A stretch of DNA of 64,000 nt from Xanthobacter sp. NM-25 (GTDB lineage Bacteria > Pseudomonadota > Alphaproteobacteria > Rhizobiales > Xanthobacteraceae): contig NZ_JACBFS010000005.1 of NCBI RefSeq assembly GCF_022138605.1, positions 310,001 through 374,000 of the forward strand, in the 5' to 3' direction. Of this stretch, positions 43,846 to 52,601 are shown in pieces. The notes beneath the pieces are model-generated. The model was not told the origin of the DNA. It saw only the letters and a list, made by a program, of their open reading frames with translations, and ran no database searches. Positions within the stretch are counted from its first letter, which is position 1. Each line of letters opens with the position of its first letter. The position numbers were made by a program, and so were the translations under genes.

Positions 43846-45293
43846 GGGGCGGGGCTCCGGCTGGTGGTCCCGGCGGCCTTGCGGGCGCGCCACTGGGCCT
43901 GGAAGGTGTCGCCCTCGGGGGCGGGGAAATCGCGGGTGGCGGTCCAGCCGCCGGCCAGGGGCATTGATGCGAAGCGGCCCTTGTCGCGGCCGAACAGCGA
44001 CAGCGCCCGCATGGCGAGGCGGGTGGCGGGGCGATAGAGCCAGCCGTTGCGGGCGAGGAACGCCCACAGCTTCAGCCCATAGCGCTGGGGCGCCGGGGTG
44101 AGGTGGCGCTCGAACTCCTGCTGGCGCCAGTGCCGCAGCAGCTTGGGCAGGGGAATGCGCACCGGGCACACCTCCTCGCACCGGCCGCAGAAGGTGGAGG
44201 CGTTGGGCAGGTTGGCGCCCTTGTCGATGCCGATCATCGCCGGGGTGAGCACCGAGCCCATGGGGCCGGGATAGACCCAGCCATAGGCGTGGCCACCCAC
44301 CGACTGGTAGACCGGGCAATGGTTCATGCAGGCCCCGCAGCGGATGCAGCGCAGCATCTCCTTCAAGGTGCCGCCCAGCATGGCGGAGCGGCCGTTGTCC
44401 AAAAGCACCACATGGAATTCGCCGGGCCCATCGGGATCGAGGGCGCGGCGCGGGCCGCAGGCGAAGGTGGTGTAGACGCTCATGTCCTGACCGCTGGCGG
44501 AGCGCGCCAGCACCCGCAGCAGCTGGTGGGCATCTTCCAGGGTGGGCACCAGCTTCTCGATGGAGGCCAGCACGATGTGCGCCTTGGGCAGGGTCTGGGT
44601 GAGGTCGGCGTTGCCCTCATTGGTGACGATCACCGCGGCGCCGGTCTCCGCCACCAGCACATTGGCGCCGGTGAGGCCCACGTCGGCGGCGAGGAAGCGC
44701 TGGCGCAGCTCGCCCCGCGCCTCCGCCAGCAGCGCGGTGGGCTCCACCAGGTCGCGATCCGCCGGCAGATCGGTGTGCACCCGGCGGAAGTCGGCTTCCA
44801 CCTGATCCTTGTTGAGGTGGATGGCGGGGGCAATGATGTGGGAGGGGGATTCCCCGCGGATCTGGATGATGTACTCGCCGAGATCGGTCTCCACCGGGGT
44901 GATGCCGGCGGCGGCGAGGTGATCGTTGATGCCGATCTCTTCCGAGACCATGCTCTTGCTCTTGGTCACCGTGCGCGCGTCGAGACGCTGGCAGATGCCG
45001 GTGATGATCTCGCGGGCCTCCGCCGCATCCACGGCGAAATGCACCTGGCCGCCGGCCTCGCGGACCTTCTCCTCGAAGCGTTCGAGATAGAGGTCGAGAT
45101 GGGCCAGGGTGTGGTTCTTGATGTCGCGCACGCTGTCGCGCAGGGCATCGAATTCCGGCAGCTTGGCGATGGCGTCCCGCCGCTTGCCGACGAAGCCCGG
45201 CCCGGCCTTGGCGAGGGCCGCCTGCAGCTGCGGATCGGCCAGGGCCTCGGTGGCGTTCTGCTTGAACTCGGGGGAGGTGATGGCGACGCTCAT
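43842..45293 (-). CDS. lutB: Lactate utilization iron-sulfur protein LutB
   Basis: 483 aa from ATG 45293. N-terminal LUD domain (FVGKRRDAIAKLPEFDALRD; TKSKSMVSEEIGIN) and a C-terminal ferredoxin part with two 4Fe-4S motifs (CIRCGACMNHCPVY near residue 312; CGRCEEVCPVRIP near 360). Central electron-transfer subunit of lactate oxidation. Four bases after lutA and coupled to lutC. Confidence 0.95.
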   Translation of the reverse strand: MSVAITSPEFKQNATEALADPQLQAALAKAGPGFVGKRRDAIAKLPEFDALRDSVRDIKNHTLAHLDLYLERFEEKVREAGGQVHFAVDAAEAREIITGICQRLDARTVTKSKSMVSEEIGINDHLAAAGITPVETDLGEYIIQIRGESPSHIIAPAIHLNKDQVEADFRRVHTDLPADRDLVEPTALLAEARGELRQRFLAADVGLTGANVLVAETGAAVIVTNEGNADLTQTLPKAHIVLASIEKLVPTLEDAHQLLRVLARSASGQDMSVYTTFACGPRRALDPDGPGEFHVVLLDNGRSAMLGGTLKEMLRCIRCGACMNHCPVYQSVGGHAYGWVYPGPMGSVLTPAMIGIDKGANLPNASTFCGRCEEVCPVRIPLPKLLRHWRQQEFERHLTPAPQRYGLKLWAFLARNGWLYRPATRLAMRALSLFGRDKGRFASMPLAGGWTATRDFPAPEGDTFQAQWRARKAAGTTSRSPAP

Positions 45294-45297
45294 GGCC

Positions 45298-46101
45298 TCA
45301 ACCCTTCTTGGCGGGCGCCGGCGCGCCGATGGCGGGGCCATCGCCCATGCCGGCCAGCACCTCGGCCACATGGCGCACCGCCACATCGCGGCCCTGGCGC
45401 TGCAGCTTGCCGGCCATGTTCATGAGGCAGCCGAGATCACCGGCCAGCAGCGTATCGGCGCCGCTGGCGAGGATGTTGTCGGCCTTCTTGCCGACGATGG
45501 CGTCGGAGACCATGGGATATTTCACGCAGAAGGTGCCGCCGAAGCCGCAGCAGGTATCGGAATCCGCGAGTTCCGTGAGCGCGAGCCCCTCGACGCTGGC
45601 CAGGAGCTGGCGCGGCTGCGCCTTCACCTGCAGCTCGCGCAGGCCCGAGCAACTGTCGTGATAGGTGACGGTGCCGTCATAGCGGGCCTCCACCCTGGTG
45701 ACGCCCAGCACGTCCACCAGGAAGGAGGTGAGCTCGAACACCTTGGCGCAGAAGCGCTCCACCCGCCCCGACCAGTCGGGCTCGCCGACGAACAATTCGG
45801 GATAATGGGTCTTGATCATGCCGGCGCAGGAGCCGGAGGGGGCGACCACATAATCGAAGCTCTCGAAGGCGGCGATGGTCTTTTCCGCCAGGGCGCGGGT
45901 GGTGACCCGATCGCCGGAATTGAAGGCCGGCTGGCCGCAGCAGGTCTGGCGCGGCACGTCCACATCGCAGCCGGCATCCTCCAGGAGCTTCACCGCCGCG
46001 AACCCCACCGAGGGACGGATCGTATCCACGAGGCAGGTGACGAACAGCCCCACCCGGGGCGGACGGGACGAGGCGGCGTCGGACGCGGAAGAGGCGGTCA
46101 T
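45298..46101 (-). CDS. lutA: Lactate utilization (Fe-S)-binding protein LutA
   Basis: 267 aa. Two cysteine-rich CCG domains are visible (CCGQPAFNSGDR near residue 54; CCGFGGTFCVKYP near 186), which in relatives ligate iron-sulfur clusters. First gene of lutABC; no lactate permease or dedicated regulator adjoins it. Divergent from the creatininase-family gene. Confidence 0.94.
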   Translation of the reverse strand: MTASSASDAASSRPPRVGLFVTCLVDTIRPSVGFAAVKLLEDAGCDVDVPRQTCCGQPAFNSGDRVTTRALAEKTIAAFESFDYVVAPSGSCAGMIKTHYPELFVGEPDWSGRVERFCAKVFELTSFLVDVLGVTRVEARYDGTVTYHDSCSGLRELQVKAQPRQLLASVEGLALTELADSDTCCGFGGTFCVKYPMVSDAIVGKKADNILASGADTLLAGDLGCLMNMAGKLQRQGRDVAVRHVAEVLAGMGDGPAIGAPAPAKKG

Positions 46102-46329
46102 GGCAGCTCGGCTATGGGCGCGCCGGGCATAAAGCGCCGGCGCGCGGGGAAGGCCCGGTGGAACGGGGCGTCACTCATTTTGGAATGATCCTATATCACC
46201 TCGCTGATGCAGGTAAAATGGCGCCCGCGGACCCAGGGCGCGGCTTGACGGGGCCGGCGTCTTGGGTCCATGGGCCGGATATTCGGTGCGCGGGTGATGC
46301 GCGGGCGGTGGCCCGCCGGGAGGGGCCCC

Positions 46330-47115
46330 TTGTTCGTGAAATGGTCGGAACTCTCCACCACGGCGGTGGCGGCGCTCGACATGTCGCGGCTGGTGGCGGT
46401 GCTGCCCGTGGCGGCGGTGGAGCAGCACGGGCCCCATCTGCCCCTCGGCACCGACACCTTCATCGCCGAGGGCTATATCGCGCGCATCGCACCGCTGGTG
46501 CCGGATGGTCTCGCGGTGGCGATGCTGCCGGTGCAGAGCATCGGCAAGTCCGATGAGCACCAGAACTTCGCCGGCACCCTCACCTTGTCGCCCACCACCG
46601 CCATCACCGCCTGGGGCGAGATCGGCGCCTGCCTCGCCCGCGCCGGGGTGCGCCGGCTGGTGATCATGAACACCCATGGCGGCAATGTGCCGGTGATCGA
46701 CCTCGTGGCCCGCACCCTGCGGCTCGACCACGGCATGCTGGTGGCGATGTCGTCCATGCACCGCTACGGCTATCCGCCCGGCCTGTTCAGCGATGCCGAG
46801 CGGGCCCATGGCATCCATGGGGGCGAGGTAGAAACGTCGCTGATGCTGGTGTTTCGCCCGGATCTGGTGGACATGGCCCAGGCGGCCGATTTCGCCCCCT
46901 ATTCCATCGCCATGGAACATGACTTCAAGCGCCTCAGGGCCAACCACCCGGTGGGCTTCGCCTGGGCCAGCGAGGATCTGAGCGCGGCCGGCGCCATGGG
47001 CGATGCCCGCGGCGCCACGGCGGAGAAGGGGGAGGCGGCGGCGCAGTTCGGCGCCCGCGCCTTCGTGGAGCTGCTGGAGGATCTGGCGGCGTTCGACCTC
47101 GACCGGCTCGGCTGA
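46330..47115 (+). CDS. Creatininase family protein (metal-dependent amidohydrolase)
   Basis: 261 aa from TTG 46330 (GGGAGGGG just upstream), or GTG 46336; the ATG at 46270 would add 20 residues that look non-coding. Family motifs: VAAVEQHGPHLPLGTD (metal-binding Glu/His/Asp), NTHGGN (near residue 135) and HGIHGGEVETS. Members include creatininase and FAPy deformylase-type amidohydrolases; the true substrate here is open. Divergent from lutA. Confidence 0.88.
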   Translation: MFVKWSELSTTAVAALDMSRLVAVLPVAAVEQHGPHLPLGTDTFIAEGYIARIAPLVPDGLAVAMLPVQSIGKSDEHQNFAGTLTLSPTTAITAWGEIGACLARAGVRRLVIMNTHGGNVPVIDLVARTLRLDHGMLVAMSSMHRYGYPPGLFSDAERAHGIHGGEVETSLMLVFRPDLVDMAQAADFAPYSIAMEHDFKRLRANHPVGFAWASEDLSAAGAMGDARGATAEKGEAAAQFGARAFVELLEDLAAFDLDRLG

Positions 47116-47117
47116 GC

Positions 47118-47750
47118 TCAACCGTCGAGCAGGGCCGGCAGCCGCGCCCGGTTGAGAGCGAGCCACTGCAGGGCGATGATCAGATAGCCATTGGCGCAGC
47201 GCCCGGCCGCCAGCATGGCGAGGGCCTCGTCCACCGACAGCACCAGGGGACGGATGACTTCCGTCTCCTCCGCAAGGCCGGTGTGCGCGGGCACGGCAGC
47301 CGCGTCCACCTCGGCCAGGAACAGGGTGGCCTGCTCATCGGTGATGCCCGAGGTGGGCATGAACTGGAGAAAGGGCACCATGCGGCCGGGGGCGACGCCG
47401 ATTTCCTCCAGGCATTCGCGGCGGGCGGCGGCCTCTTCCGGCTCGCCCTCCTCCACGCCGCCGGCGACGATCTCAACGAGCTCGCTGCGCGCCGGCCCCA
47501 GGGCGAGATAGGCCGGCAGGCGGAACTGGCGCACCAGCACCACCTGGTCGCGCACCGGATCATAGGCGAGCACCCCGACCACGCAGCCGCCACGCAGGAT
47601 GTCGCGGGTCTGGCTCACCACCGTCCCGTCATCGGCGAGATGGGCGGTGTAGCGCTCATAGGGGCGGTAGCCATTGCCGAGGGGGGTGGGCCCCTCCACC
47701 GTGACGTCAGCGGGCCCGTCACCGGGCAGGGGCTTCAAGGGGGCGGTCAT
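47118..47750 (-). CDS. Nudix hydrolase (ADP-ribose pyrophosphatase-like)
   Basis: 210 aa. Nudix box GGVEEGEPEEAAARRECLEEIG matches Gx5Ex7REUxEExGU fully. The preceding RQFRLPAYL and the overall length resemble NudF/TrgB ADP-ribose diphosphatases. Last gene of the peptide importer operon, coupled to the ATPase gene by a 4-bp overlap, with no obvious functional tie to it. Confidence 0.9.
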   Translation of the reverse strand: MTAPLKPLPGDGPADVTVEGPTPLGNGYRPYERYTAHLADDGTVVSQTRDILRGGCVVGVLAYDPVRDQVVLVRQFRLPAYLALGPARSELVEIVAGGVEEGEPEEAAARRECLEEIGVAPGRMVPFLQFMPTSGITDEQATLFLAEVDAAAVPAHTGLAEETEVIRPLVLSVDEALAMLAAGRCANGYLIIALQWLALNRARLPALLDG

Positions 47751-49375
47751 TGGCGCACCACGCCGGAGGTGTCGGTTTCCAGGGAGAAGGCGGCGGCGAA
47801 CAGGGCGCGGGTGTAATCCTCCCGCGGCTGCTCGAACACCGTGCGGGCCGGGCCTTCCTCCACCATCCTGCCGTTGCGCATCACCAGGATGCGGCTCGCC
47901 AGCGCCGACACCACCCGCAGATCATGGGAGATGAACATGAAGGTGAGGTCGCGCTTCCGCTGCAGCGCCCGCAGCAGCTCGACGATCTGTGCCTGCACGA
48001 TCATGTCGAGGGCGCTGGTGGGCTCGTCCAGCACCACGAAGGAGGGTTCGAGCGCCATGGCGCGGGCGATGGAGATGCGCTGGCGCTGGCCGCCGGAGAA
48101 TTCATGGGGGTAGCGGTGGCGGGTCTCCGGGTCGAGCCCCACATCCGCCAGCGCCGCGATCACCCGCGCCTCCCGTTGGTCCGCATCGAGCTGGCGCTGG
48201 TGCACCAGAAGGCCTTCGGCGACGATCTCGCTCACCGACATGCGTGGCGACAAGGAGCCGTAGGGATCCTGAAACACGATCTGCATGTCGGCCCGGAGCG
48301 GCCGCAGGGCCTTGAAGCCGAGGCCGTCGATGCGCCGGCCGAGGAAGGTGACCGGCCCCGCCGAGGAGATGAGGCGCAGCAAGGCGAGGCCCAGCGTGGT
48401 CTTGCCGGAGCCGCTCTCACCCACCACGCCCAAGGTTTCGCCGCGGCGGATGGCGATGGTGATGCCGTCCACCGCCTTCACATGGCCGATGGTCTTGCGG
48501 AACACGCCGCGCTTGATGGGGAAATGCACCTTGAGATCGGTGGCCTCCACCACGATGGGCGCATCCGCCGCCACCGGTGCCGGATCGGGCTTCGGCTCGG
48601 CGCTCAACAGCGCCTGGGTATAGGGATGGCGGGGGGTGAGGAAGGTTTCCTCGGCGCCGCCCTGCTCGACGATCTCGCCTTTCTGCATCACGCACACCCG
48701 ATCGGCGATCTTGCGCACGATGTTGAGATCGTGGGTGATGAACAGCATGGCCATGCCGAGCCGGGCCTGCAGATCCTTCAAGAGCTTGAGGATCTGCGCC
48801 TGCACCGTGACATCGAGGGCGGTGGTGGGCTCGTCGGCGATCAGGAGGTCGGGTTCGTTGGCGAGCGCCATGGCGATCATGACGCGCTGGCGCTGGCCGC
48901 CGGACAATTGGTGCGGATAAGCGGAGAGCCGGGCGGCGGGATCGGGAATGCCCACCTCGGCGAGCAGCTCCAGGGTGCGGGCGCGGGCGGCATTGGCGGA
49001 AAGGCCGCGGTGCAGAATGAGCATTTCGCCCACCTGCTGCTCGATGGTGTGCAGCGGGTTCAGGGAGCTCATGGGTTCCTGGAACACCATGGTGATCTTG
49101 TTGCCGCGCACCCCGCGCAGCTCGCGCTCGGACACCTGCAAGAGGTCGCGGCCCTGGAACAGGATCTCGCCGGTGGGGTGGCTGGCGGCGGGATAGTTCA
49201 GGAGTTTCAGCACCGACAACGCGGTGACCGACTTGCCGGAGCCGCTTTCGCCCACCAGGGCCAGGGTCTCGCCCTTGGTGATGTCGAACGACACGCCCTT
49301 CACCGCCAGCGCCTGGGTGCCCTCGCGGCGAAAGGCGACGGAAAGGTTGCGAACGGAGAGGAGGGGATCAGTCAT
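47747..49375 (-). CDS. Peptide ABC transporter ATP-binding protein (YejF-like, two ABC domains)
   Basis: 542 aa. Two complete cassettes, each with Walker A GESGSGK, signature (LSGGQRQRVMIA; FSGGQRQRISIA) and Walker B (LLIADEPTTALD; FVVLDEPTSALD), i.e. a fused DppD/DppF pair as in YejF. Energises the YejB/YejE-like permease encoded upstream. Its start overlaps the stop of the PIN-toxin gene by 4 bp, so a toxin-antitoxin pair separates it from its permeases. Confidence 0.94.
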   Translation of the reverse strand: MTDPLLSVRNLSVAFRREGTQALAVKGVSFDITKGETLALVGESGSGKSVTALSVLKLLNYPAASHPTGEILFQGRDLLQVSERELRGVRGNKITMVFQEPMSSLNPLHTIEQQVGEMLILHRGLSANAARARTLELLAEVGIPDPAARLSAYPHQLSGGQRQRVMIAMALANEPDLLIADEPTTALDVTVQAQILKLLKDLQARLGMAMLFITHDLNIVRKIADRVCVMQKGEIVEQGGAEETFLTPRHPYTQALLSAEPKPDPAPVAADAPIVVEATDLKVHFPIKRGVFRKTIGHVKAVDGITIAIRRGETLGVVGESGSGKTTLGLALLRLISSAGPVTFLGRRIDGLGFKALRPLRADMQIVFQDPYGSLSPRMSVSEIVAEGLLVHQRQLDADQREARVIAALADVGLDPETRHRYPHEFSGGQRQRISIARAMALEPSFVVLDEPTSALDMIVQAQIVELLRALQRKRDLTFMFISHDLRVVSALASRILVMRNGRMVEEGPARTVFEQPREDYTRALFAAAFSLETDTSGVVRQ

Positions 49376-49821
49376 CGGCGTTTCTCGATGAAGGTCGCAA
49401 AGTCGAAATCCGCTGGATCAGTCAGCTGAATGGCGGTCGCGTCGCGCCACCGTCTGTCGGCCGTGATGATCGCATCGCACGCGGCGTGTTCGGCAGTGGC
49501 GATATGGATGGCATCGGGCAGCTTGGTGCTCGGCTTCCTGTTTGGCACCCGGGCCGCCCGCCCGAGGATGTCGCGGGACACCGGATGCGCCTCGATCTGC
49601 CCGGCGGTGCCGCCGGCAAGAAGGCTATTGTAGCCGATGACGAGGTGCAGGTCCTGATCCCGCAGCGGCTTGACCAGGAGCTCCGCCAGCGACAGCTCGC
49701 TGGTGACGACCACTGCGCCGGTCTGACGGCCGCCGGCCAGCAGACCTGCGAAGCGATCCAGCGAGGCGCCCGGTCCCTCGACCAGCTCAATGATGGTGTT
49801 CACGTCGAAATAGAGGCGCAC
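49372..49821 (-). CDS. PIN-domain ribonuclease toxin (VapC-like)
   Basis: 149 aa. The acidic catalytic set of PIN domains is present: Asp6, Glu47 (SLAEL), Asp103 (KLPDAIHIATA) and Asp122 (TADRRW). Preceded at 6 bp by a small antitoxin-like gene and overlapping the ATPase start by 4 bp. Predicted Mg-dependent RNase. Placement inside a peptide-transport operon is unusual. Confidence 0.88.
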   Translation of the reverse strand: MRLYFDVNTIIELVEGPGASLDRFAGLLAGGRQTGAVVVTSELSLAELLVKPLRDQDLHLVIGYNSLLAGGTAGQIEAHPVSRDILGRAARVPNRKPSTKLPDAIHIATAEHAACDAIITADRRWRDATAIQLTDPADFDFATFIEKRR

Positions 49822-49827
49822 CGGCGG

Positions 49828-50094
49828 TCAATCCCACTCGTCTCGAAGGGCGCGGATGCGGGCGACGGCCTCCTCGGAGGTGACGTTGCGGGGGCCGACC
49901 AGTGCGCGGATTTCCTGGATCGTCATGGGTTGCGGATGGGCGAGGATGTCGGCGACCAAAGCGTCGAATGCGTCGCGATCGAGCTTCGTCTCCTCCTCCA
50001 CCGTGATGGTGACGGTCTGGCCGGCCGTGAGGCCCTGCCGCAGGTCCTCCGGCAGCTTGTCCACCGGGTAATGCTCGCGCACGATCTTGTTCAT
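49828..50094 (-). CDS. Antitoxin-like protein paired with the PIN toxin
   Basis: 88 aa, charged, no recognised DNA-binding fold on sight. N-terminal part has a short beta-rich segment (GLTAGQTVTITVEEE), the C-terminal half is helical and acidic (MTIQEIRALVGPRNVTSEEAVARIRALRDEWD), a common shape for toxin-neutralising tails. Position 6 bp before the PIN gene makes it the presumed antitoxin. Confidence 0.75.
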   Translation of the reverse strand: MNKIVREHYPVDKLPEDLRQGLTAGQTVTITVEEETKLDRDAFDALVADILAHPQPMTIQEIRALVGPRNVTSEEAVARIRALRDEWD

Positions 50095-50165
50095 CTCGTC
50101 ACCCGAATAGCGTCACCTGCCTGCCCAACCCGCGCCAGTCTACCACAGCCCGGCCGAAGGTCGGG

Positions 50166-51374
50166 TCACTCGAACGTTTTGCGCGGGTCGAAGGCGTCGC
50201 GCACCGCTTCGCCGATGAAGATGAGCAGGCTCAGCATCAGCGCCACGGTGAAGAAGCCGGTGAGGCCGAGCCAGGGGGCCTGGATGTTGTTCTTGCCCTG
50301 GGACAACAGCTCGCCGAGGGACGGCGAGCCGGGGGGCAGGCCGAAGCCGAGGAAATCCAGGGCGGTGAGCGTCATCACCGAGGAGGAGAGGATGAAGGGC
50401 AGCATGGTCAGCGTCGCCACCATGGCGTTGGGCAGGATATGCCGCGTCATGAGCGTGAAATTGCCCACCCCGAGGGCCCGGGCCGCCTGCACATATTCAA
50501 AGTTGCGCGCCCGCAGGAATTCCGCCCGCACCAGCCCCACCAGCGACACCCAGGAGAACAGCAGCAGGATGCCGAGCAGCACCCAGAAGCCCGGCACCAG
50601 GATGGAGGAGATGATGAGCAGCAGATAGAGCGAGGGAATGGCCGTCCAGATCTCGATGAAGCGCTGGAACAAGAGATCCACCCAGCCGCCGAAATAGCCC
50701 TGCACCGCCCCTGCCGCGACGCCGATGATGGACGAGATGACGGTGAGCGCCAGGCCGAACAGCACGGAGATGCGGAAGCCGTAGATGAGCCGGGCCAGCA
50801 CGTCGCGACCCTGGTCGTCGGTGCCGAGCCAGTTCCATTCAAGGCCCGCGCAGCCGGACACGCCCTTCTTTTCGGCCACCGCCTTGCACTGGTCCTCGGT
50901 GAGCATCCAGGTGGGCGGCGAGGGGGCCGGGGTGGGCAGGTCCAGATTGTGGGTGGAATAGGAATAGCGGATGGGCGGCCACACCATCCAGCCGCCCTTC
51001 TCGGCGATCAGCTTCTGCAGATAGGGGTCGCGATAGTCGGCGTCGGTCTCGAAGTCGCCGCCGAAGGCGGTCTCCGGATAGGCGTGCACCACCGGGAAAT
51101 AATAATGCCCCTCGTAGGAGACGAGGATGGGCTTGTCGTTGGCGATGAACTCGGCGCCGAGCGACAGCACGAACAGCACCGAGAACAGGATGAACGAGCC
51201 ATAGCCGCGCCCGTTGCGGCGGAAATTGGCGAGCCGCCGCCGGTTGAGGGGTGAGAGGGCGAAGCGGCTGTGGCGCCGGGTTTCGCCCGGCGGCGGCAGC
51301 GCGCCATGGGGCAGTTCGCGGGCGGCGGGCATGTCGGTGGGTTCGCCCGGCTGGAGCAGCGGCACGTTCTCCAT
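50166..51374 (-). CDS. Peptide ABC transporter permease (YejE-like)
   Basis: 402 aa. A long N-terminal periplasmic insertion between the first helix and the core (about residues 70-180, with ILVSYEGHYYFPVVHAYPE) is characteristic of YejE. The DppC-type core shows NWLGTDDQGRDVLARLIYGFR and the EAA-like loop ARALGVGNFTLMTRHILPN. Four bases after the YejB-like gene. Confidence 0.93.
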   Translation of the reverse strand: MENVPLLQPGEPTDMPAARELPHGALPPPGETRRHSRFALSPLNRRRLANFRRNGRGYGSFILFSVLFVLSLGAEFIANDKPILVSYEGHYYFPVVHAYPETAFGGDFETDADYRDPYLQKLIAEKGGWMVWPPIRYSYSTHNLDLPTPAPSPPTWMLTEDQCKAVAEKKGVSGCAGLEWNWLGTDDQGRDVLARLIYGFRISVLFGLALTVISSIIGVAAGAVQGYFGGWVDLLFQRFIEIWTAIPSLYLLLIISSILVPGFWVLLGILLLFSWVSLVGLVRAEFLRARNFEYVQAARALGVGNFTLMTRHILPNAMVATLTMLPFILSSSVMTLTALDFLGFGLPPGSPSLGELLSQGKNNIQAPWLGLTGFFTVALMLSLLIFIGEAVRDAFDPRKTFE

Positions 51375-51378
51375 GGCC

Positions 51379-52494
51379 TCACACCTCCCGCGTCTCGAAG
51401 TCGATGCGCGGATCGACCAGCATGTAGGTGAGGTCGGAGACGAGGCCGACGATGAGGCCGGCGAGGGAGAAGATGTAGAGGGTGGCGAACACCACCGGAT
51501 AATCCCGGTTCAAGACGCTCTCGAACGACAGGAGGCCGAGCCCGTCCAGGGAGAAGATGGTCTCGATCAGCAGCGAGCCGGTGAAGAAGGCGGAGATGAA
51601 GGCGCCGGGAAAGCCGGCAATGACGATCAGCATGGCATTGCGGAACACGTGGCCATAGAGCACCCGGTTTTCGGTGAGGCCCTTCATGCGCGCGGTGGTC
51701 ACGTATTGCTTGCGGATCTCTTCCAGGAACGAATTCTTGGTGAGCAGCGTCATGGTGGCGAAGGCGCCGAGCACCATGGAGGTGAGCGGCAGCACCAGGT
51801 GCCAGGCATAATCGGCGATGCGTTCCGGCCAGCTCATCTGCCAGAAATTGTCGGAGACCAGCCCGCGCAGGGGGAACAGGTCCAGGAACGAGCCGCCGGC
51901 GAACAGGATGATGAGCAGGATGGCGAACAGGAAGGAGGGGATGGCATAGCCGACGATCACCACCGCCGAGGTCCACATGTCGAACTTCGAGCCGTCGCGC
52001 ATGGCCTTGGCGATGCCCAGCGGAATGGAGATGGCGTAGGTGATCAGCGTCATCCACAGGCCCAGCGAGATGGAGACGGGCATCTTCTCGGCGATGAGGT
52101 CGATCACCGAGATGTCGCGGAAATAGGAACGGCCGAAATCGAAGGTGGCGTAATCGGCGATCATCTTGAAGAAGCGCTCGTGCGGCGGCTTGTCGAAGCC
52201 GAACTGCTTCTCCAGCTGCTTGATGAAGGCCGGGTCGAGCCCCTGGGCGCCGCGATATTTGGAGGAGACGGCATCGGCCGTTCCCGCCGCCTGGGCGGCC
52301 GCCGCGCCGCCGGAGAAATCGCCGCCGCCACCGGAAACGCGGGAGGTGGCGGACACGTCGTCGCCGGTCAGTTGGGCGATCACCCGTTCCACCGGCCCGC
52401 CGGGGGCGAACTGGATGACCACGAACGACACCAGCATGATGCCGAGAATGGTCGGCACCATGAGGGCAATGCGGCGGATGATGTAAGCGAGCAT
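51379..52494 (-). CDS. Peptide ABC transporter permease (YejB-like)
   Basis: 371 aa, about 6 membrane segments. DppB-type start (LAYIIRRIALMVPTILGIMLVSFVVIQFAPGGPVE), a YejB-type glycine-rich insertion (near residues 45-75), and the coupling loop EEIRKQYVTTARMKGLTENRVLYGHVFRNA. Forms the channel with the YejE-like protein. Confidence 0.93.
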   Translation of the reverse strand: MLAYIIRRIALMVPTILGIMLVSFVVIQFAPGGPVERVIAQLTGDDVSATSRVSGGGGDFSGGAAAAQAAGTADAVSSKYRGAQGLDPAFIKQLEKQFGFDKPPHERFFKMIADYATFDFGRSYFRDISVIDLIAEKMPVSISLGLWMTLITYAISIPLGIAKAMRDGSKFDMWTSAVVIVGYAIPSFLFAILLIILFAGGSFLDLFPLRGLVSDNFWQMSWPERIADYAWHLVLPLTSMVLGAFATMTLLTKNSFLEEIRKQYVTTARMKGLTENRVLYGHVFRNAMLIVIAGFPGAFISAFFTGSLLIETIFSLDGLGLLSFESVLNRDYPVVFATLYIFSLAGLIVGLVSDLTYMLVDPRIDFETREV

Positions 52495-52601
52495 CCCGTC
52501 TCCCGATCCAGCCGTGCGGCGGTCCCCAGTCTAGAGCATTCGCGCCGGGTGGACACTGGTGCGCGCGGGGAAAATGCGTGAACTCAAGACTCTAGCGACG
52601 C

